From: UKL13-2 sp031370625
Lineage (GTDB): Bacteria > Pseudomonadota > Gammaproteobacteria > Burkholderiales > Usitatibacteraceae
NCBI GenBank assembly: GCA_031370625.1
Contig: JANMQR010000144.1
Location: forward strand, 1 to 8,294
Direction of reading: 5' to 3'
Length of the DNA: 8,294 nucleotides
A program made the translations under genes and the position numbers. Positions 5,595 to 8,294 of the stretch are shown here, piece after piece. Every line of letters begins with the position of its first letter. The first letter of the stretch is position 1. Below the pieces are notes generated by a model. That model was not told where the DNA came from. It ran no database searches and was given only the letters and a program-made list of their open reading frames with translations.

Positions 5595-6356
5595 TTACAT
5601 CTGCCGAAACAAATGCTGATAGGCGCGTGATACCGAAAGCGGTTTTGCACACCCTTTCAACGTTACCGTCATGCGGCCCTCGCCGTCACGCTTGGTCGAA
5701 ATCACGTTACGCACATTGATGACCGTACCGCGATGGATTTGCCAAAAATGTTCGCCATCAAGTGACTGAATCAACTCTGAAAGTGGCTTCGAAATCAGAT
5801 GCTCGCCGTTGACAGTATTAACCGCCGTGTATTTATCATCGCTCTGAAAAAATATTACTTCATCGACCGCGATTTGGTAAGTTGTGTCGCCACGGTTGGC
5901 GCGAATCCAGCGCAGCTTTTCTATCGTGCTGTCGGTGCTGCCATCGGCACGCGCGAGCAGATTGAGTATTTGCGAAATATCCGGATTCGGCGCTTGCTCG
6001 GCGAGCGATTTCTGAAGCCGCGTAACCGTTTGCGCGAGCCGTGCATCAGCCACGGGCTTCAGCACATAGTCAATTGCCTCGTTCTCAAACGCATCCACCG
6101 CGTATTGATCATAAGCCGTGACAAACACGACTCGTGTGTTGGTCTCGATGCCTTGCGCGACTTCGATGCCTGTCTGGCCCGGCATTTTGATATCTAGAAA
6201 AGCGATATCAGGCGCGAGCTTGGCGATGATTGAAGACGCATCGTGACCATTATTTGCCTCGCCCACAATGTCCAATTCTGGCCAAAGCACAGCAAGCTTT
6301 TCGCGAAGGTGTTCGCGCAGCAGTGGTTCATCATCAGCGAGAATTGCTGTTGTCAT
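5595..6356 (-). CDS. LytTR-family response regulator (AlgR/LytR type)
   Basis: This 253-residue response regulator receives phosphate from the kinase encoded just upstream and controls transcription. The receiver domain covers about 1-120: acidic pair D8/D9, phosphorylation site D55 in FLDIKMPG, T80 in VTAY, and K100 in VLKPV. The LytTR DNA-binding domain covers about 148-252, with typical elements IFFQSDDKYTAV, FWQIHRGTVINVRNV and the C-terminal LSVSRAYQHLFR. All catalytic residues are present. The ATG lies 18 nt after the kinase stop; no clear ribosome binding site is seen in the A/T-rich gap, so re-initiation is possible. LytTR regulators bind short imperfect direct repeats upstream of their targets. 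I could not identify the target genes. Confidence 0.93.
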   Translation of the reverse strand: MTTAILADDEPLLREHLREKLAVLWPELDIVGEANNGHDASSIIAKLAPDIAFLDIKMPGQTGIEVAQGIETNTRVVFVTAYDQYAVDAFENEAIDYVLKPVADARLAQTVTRLQKSLAEQAPNPDISQILNLLARADGSTDSTIEKLRWIRANRGDTTYQIAVDEVIFFQSDDKYTAVNTVNGEHLISKPLSELIQSLDGEHFWQIHRGTVINVRNVISTKRDGEGRMTVTLKGCAKPLSVSRAYQHLFRQM

Positions 6357-6374
6357 TTTTAGCAGAAAGAAAAA

Positions 6375-7292
6375 TTAGAGTGGAACGGAAATCATAATTC
6401 GCGTGCCGGGATGCGCGTCTGCAATCGTCAACGTGGCGCGATGATCGTAAAGCAGTGCGAGTCGTTCGCGCAAATTGGCGAGCCCCACGCCGGTACCTTT
6501 GCTGTCGGCGTTATCCGAAAAACCGAGGCCATTATCAGTCACGGTGAGCATCATCTTTTCACCTTCGCGTAAAGCGGCGACAGCCACGCGCCCGCCTTCA
6601 ACTTTTGGTTCCAGCCCATGCTTGATCGCGTTCTCTACCAAGGGCTGCAGCAGCATTGGCGCGAGCGGCGTGCCTTCGATATCGGCATCAATATTTAAAT
6701 CATATTCAAGCCGATCAGCCATCCGGATTTTGATGAGATCCAGATATTGTCGCAGCAGATCAAACTCCTGCTTCACCGTGCCCATCTGCGCGCGGCTGGC
6801 CGACAATGTTTGCCGCAAATACGCAATGAAATCATCCATCATCAAATTCGCCTTGTCGGGCGAGCGAGCAATCAGGCTTTGTATATTGGCGAGCGTGTTG
6901 AACAAAAAGTGCGGCTCAATCTGTGCCTGCAGCATTCGCATCTGCGCTTGTACGAGCTGCTTTTCACGCGACACCACTTTGAAGTTTTCACGCGCCATCA
7001 GCTCTTCGACTTTTCTCTCTTCCCAATTTGCGCCAAACACGGTGCCGCGCGCAAATATTGACAGGCCTTGAATCGTCAGACCAATACCCCAGCCAATCAT
7101 CGGCCAGTGCGCCCACACCGGGCCGCCCGTCGACAGATTCACAATCCAGAAAATGGGAATGACGAGAACGTAGAGCAACGCAGAAAAATAGAACGCACGC
7201 ATATCGCGCACTTTTTTTCTGGCACGGCGGATAGCTTCTTCGCGCATGACATTCGCAGGCGCGCCTTGCTGCGAGATTATGGTTTCACTCAT
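6375..7292 (-). CDS. LytS/YehU-type sensor histidine kinase with 2TM sensor region
   Basis: This 305-residue inner-membrane kinase is the partner of the LytTR regulator. The N-terminus has two membrane helices (about 33-53 and 65-82) with the GWGIGL motif, then FGANWEERKVEELM (86-99), a short coiled linker, and the His_kinase domain. The phosphoacceptor is H128 in EPHFLFNTL (126-134). The ATPase domain shows the N box PLVENAIKHG (217-226), the G1 box DNGLGF (253-258) and the G2 box GTGVGLANLRERL (from 266). All key residues are intact. The ATG at 7292 overlaps the stop of the preceding gene (TGATG). A GTG at 7295 has better spacing to GGAG (7307-7304, 8 nt) and is a real alternative start. 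The sensor part is homologous to the protein encoded immediately upstream. The signal is unknown. Confidence 0.92.
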   Translation of the reverse strand: MSETIISQQGAPANVMREEAIRRARKKVRDMRAFYFSALLYVLVIPIFWIVNLSTGGPVWAHWPMIGWGIGLTIQGLSIFARGTVFGANWEERKVEELMARENFKVVSREKQLVQAQMRMLQAQIEPHFLFNTLANIQSLIARSPDKANLMMDDFIAYLRQTLSASRAQMGTVKQEFDLLRQYLDLIKIRMADRLEYDLNIDADIEGTPLAPMLLQPLVENAIKHGLEPKVEGGRVAVAALREGEKMMLTVTDNGLGFSDNADSKGTGVGLANLRERLALLYDHRATLTIADAHPGTRIMISVPL

Positions 7293-7609
7293 CACTGATC
7301 ACGCTCCATCAGTTCTTTCACCTTGCGATCTTCCCAATCAGCCGAGAAGAAAGTCCACATCGGCAGCACCGCAAGCCCATGCGCGAGCAGGCCAATGCCC
7401 CACCCCAATGTTGGCCACATAGCCCACCATGAATACCACCGGATTGATTTTTCGCTCACATAAATTTGCAACGCATTGAGCGCCCATAGCGCGCCAACAA
7501 ATACAATAAAAACAAACGCGTGCCGATAAAACTCAGCAAGCCGATGCACGCGACGACGGATCGCGATCTCGCGTTCAGTGATGTTTGAGGGAATAAATGC
7601 ATCATCCAT
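7292..7609 (-). CDS. Stand-alone 2TM-domain membrane protein
   Basis: This 105-residue protein consists only of a two-helix membrane domain: a basic, probably cytoplasmic N-terminus (REIAIRRRVHRLAEF), helix 1 at about 30-50, and helix 2 at about 64-84. It ends with FFSADWEDRKVKELMERD. The second half closely parallels the kinase N-terminus: WP, GWGIGL, GL, F.A.WE.RKV.ELM.R occur in the same order and spacing. It looks like the sensor part of the kinase without a catalytic domain, placed first in the same operon, with its stop overlapping the kinase start. It may form mixed dimers with the kinase or help perceive the signal (inference). The ATG at 7609 lacks a clear ribosome binding site. Such 2TM domains are known next to LytTR systems, so this may be a lineage-typical arrangement. 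Confidence 0.8.
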   Translation of the reverse strand: MDDAFIPSNITEREIAIRRRVHRLAEFYRHAFVFIVFVGALWALNALQIYVSEKSIRWYSWWAMWPTLGWGIGLLAHGLAVLPMWTFFSADWEDRKVKELMERDQ

Positions 7610-7754
7610 ATGATTTGTATTTGGGGAAAGTGATGAAAAGGAGTTTCACCGATCTCGACGCGCTTATGCCAATGATATCCGACGGCTCGTCGGCAATCAC
7701 TCGCGAGCTGCGGATTGGTTTCGCGACTGGGGCGATTCAAAATTCTAAGTGCAA

Positions 7755-7767
7755 CACCATAATGGTG
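7755..7767. promoter_or_regulatory. Operator-like palindrome upstream of the lyt operon
   Basis: CACCAT-A-ATGGTG is a perfect 13-bp palindrome about 145 bp before the first lyt start. It has the shape of a dimeric regulator site. No matching regulator is identified. Confidence 0.3.
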
Positions 7768-7955
7768 AAGCGGCAGAGTTGCACACAAATGATCTTGCGG
7801 TACGCGAAGAAATCAGTCGCGGGTGGGCACAGGGTTTGAAGCAGGCCGCCGTCGTTCTGCCCGACGTACCCCAGCAGAATATTTGTACTTTCCCGGTGAT
7901 GCGCACAGAGCATCACCATGCCGTTTGATGCATCTTCCGCTTTGGTAGGGTCAGT

Positions 7956-7989
7956 GTTCAAATCAACTAATTGAACGCATTGGTCTAAT
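7956..7989 (+). promoter_or_regulatory. Possible operator and promoter of the Bug gene
   Basis: GTTCAA (7956-7961) and TTGAAC (7971-7976) form a perfect inverted repeat with a 9-bp gap, a form compatible with LysR-type sites. It is followed by an extended -10 candidate (TG at 7981-7982, TCTAAT at 7984-7989). The implied transcript start would be very close to the ribosome binding site at 7995-8000, which weakens the -10 call. Confidence 0.3.
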
Positions 7990-8004
7990 CAAACGGGGGA
8001 CAGC

Positions 8005-8294
8005 ATGCAGGATCATCCGCAATCGCGGCGCACTTTTATCGATGAGGCATGTTTGGCTAGTGCTGCATTGCTTGCCTTGAATGCAGGCATTGTGGGTGTA
8101 GGCGCGGTGAATGCTGCGACACTCCCGCAGCTGCGGATTTTGTGTACGGGGCCACCCGGAAGCATTCCTGACATCATGGCGCGCCGGGTTGCGGAAGAAT
8201 TGACCGGAACTTATTGTCAGCACGCGCTCGTAGAGAATCGGCCCGGTGCAGCGGGACAAATCGCTGTGAACGCGTTGAAGGCCTCGCCGTTCGG
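8005..8294 (+). CDS. Bug/TctC-family solute-binding protein, 5' part
   Basis: The first 96 codons of a periplasmic binding protein of the Bug (TctC) family run off the right edge; a full member has about 320-330 residues. The family binds carboxylates and similar small metabolites, sometimes for a tripartite TctABC transporter and often as an orphan. Diagnostic segments are LRILCTGPPGSIPDIMARRVAEEL (from about residue 47) and ALVENRPGAAGQIAVNALK, which match the family pattern with ENRPGA. The N-terminus, QSRRTFIDEACLASAALLAL, carries a twin-arginine S-R-R-x-F-I motif before a hydrophobic stretch, with possible cleavage near VNA-A at about 40-43. This suggests Tat export. The ATG is preceded by GGGGGA (7995-8000) at 4 nt. 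The Gly-Gly usual after PPG in this family is replaced here by Ser-Ile, a modest deviation. Confidence 0.85.
   Translation, partial: MQDHPQSRRTFIDEACLASAALLALNAGIVGVGAVNAATLPQLRILCTGPPGSIPDIMARRVAEELTGTYCQHALVENRPGAAGQIAVNALKASPF

Larger units (their letters stand above)
7610..8004. other. Divergent intergenic region (lyt operon / Bug gene)
   Basis: This region must hold the promoters of the minus-strand lyt operon and the plus-strand Bug gene. Visible elements are CCGACG-GCT-CGTCGG at 7679-7693, the palindrome CACCAT-A-ATGGTG at 7755-7767, and an inverted repeat near 7956-7976. Short open frames run on both strands through 7737-7961 (74 codons on minus; 59 codons from GTG 7749 on plus). They overlap each other, and neither has a good start signal or a recognisable product, so I call no gene. 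Confidence 0.45.

Noticed and set aside
6475..7071. Plus-strand open frame of 198 codons
   Set aside because: It is antisense to the histidine kinase; the Ser/Arg/Cys-rich product is typical of a shadow frame.
7749..7928. Plus-strand GTG frame of 59 codons
   Set aside because: Codon use looks plausible, but there is no ribosome binding site or recognisable product, and the minus strand is open over the same bases.
7737..7961. Minus-strand open frame of 74 codons upstream of the lyt operon
   Set aside because: No ribosome binding site, no recognisable family, and it overlaps competing plus-strand frames; left as unassigned.
7963..8259. Minus-strand frame of 98 codons
   Set aside because: It is antisense to the Bug-family gene, which has clear family motifs.

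Overview
The window looks like an ordinary chromosomal stretch of a Gram-negative proteobacterium, most likely a betaproteobacterium of Burkholderiales type. The support is a Bug/TctC-type solute-binding protein at the right edge, a LytS/AlgR-like two-component pair, a PhnD/PhnE transporter pair and the general protein style. This placement rests on gene content only. No tRNA, rRNA, CRISPR array, transposase or phage gene is visible.

Layout from left to right. Positions 1-61 hold a strong intrinsic terminator. On the plus strand, 159-670 is a two-gene type II toxin-antitoxin module (YefM-like antitoxin, YoeB/Txe-like toxin) with a palindromic operator overlapping its probable promoter. A hairpin follows, then a GTPase gene of the HflX family (727-2160) with an unusual Ala/Lys-rich insertion. 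The convergent gap 2161-2418 carries two repeat-like elements: a 50-bp hairpin repeat with a second copy near 5337, and a 105-bp terminal-inverted-repeat element that probably ends transcription from both sides. On the minus strand, 5120 down to 2419 is a tight operon: PhnD-like binding protein, PhnE-like permease, and a metallophosphoesterase-fold protein with altered metal-site motifs. No ATPase gene (phnC) is present. The gap 5121-5594 holds the second hairpin repeat, possible phnD promoter elements and a doubtful one-helix mini-ORF. A second minus-strand operon, 7609 down to 5595, encodes a stand-alone two-helix membrane protein, a LytS-type histidine kinase whose N-terminus is homologous to that protein, and a LytTR response regulator. 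The gap 7610-8004 contains palindromes and no convincing gene. A Bug-family binding protein with a Tat-like signal begins at 8005 on the plus strand and runs off the window.

How the parts work together. The toxin and antitoxin should form an autoregulated pair. PhnD and PhnE should import phosphonate, phosphite or a similar oxyanion if an ATPase is supplied from elsewhere; the phosphoesterase-like protein is translationally coupled to the permease and may act on, or sense, a phosphorus compound. The LytS/LytTR pair is a complete signalling unit to which the small membrane protein probably contributes. I see no unmistakable new system. The best candidates for a second look are the phosphoesterase with degenerate metal ligands in an ATPase-less phn operon, the duplicated sensor domain in the lyt operon, and the structured repeat pair.
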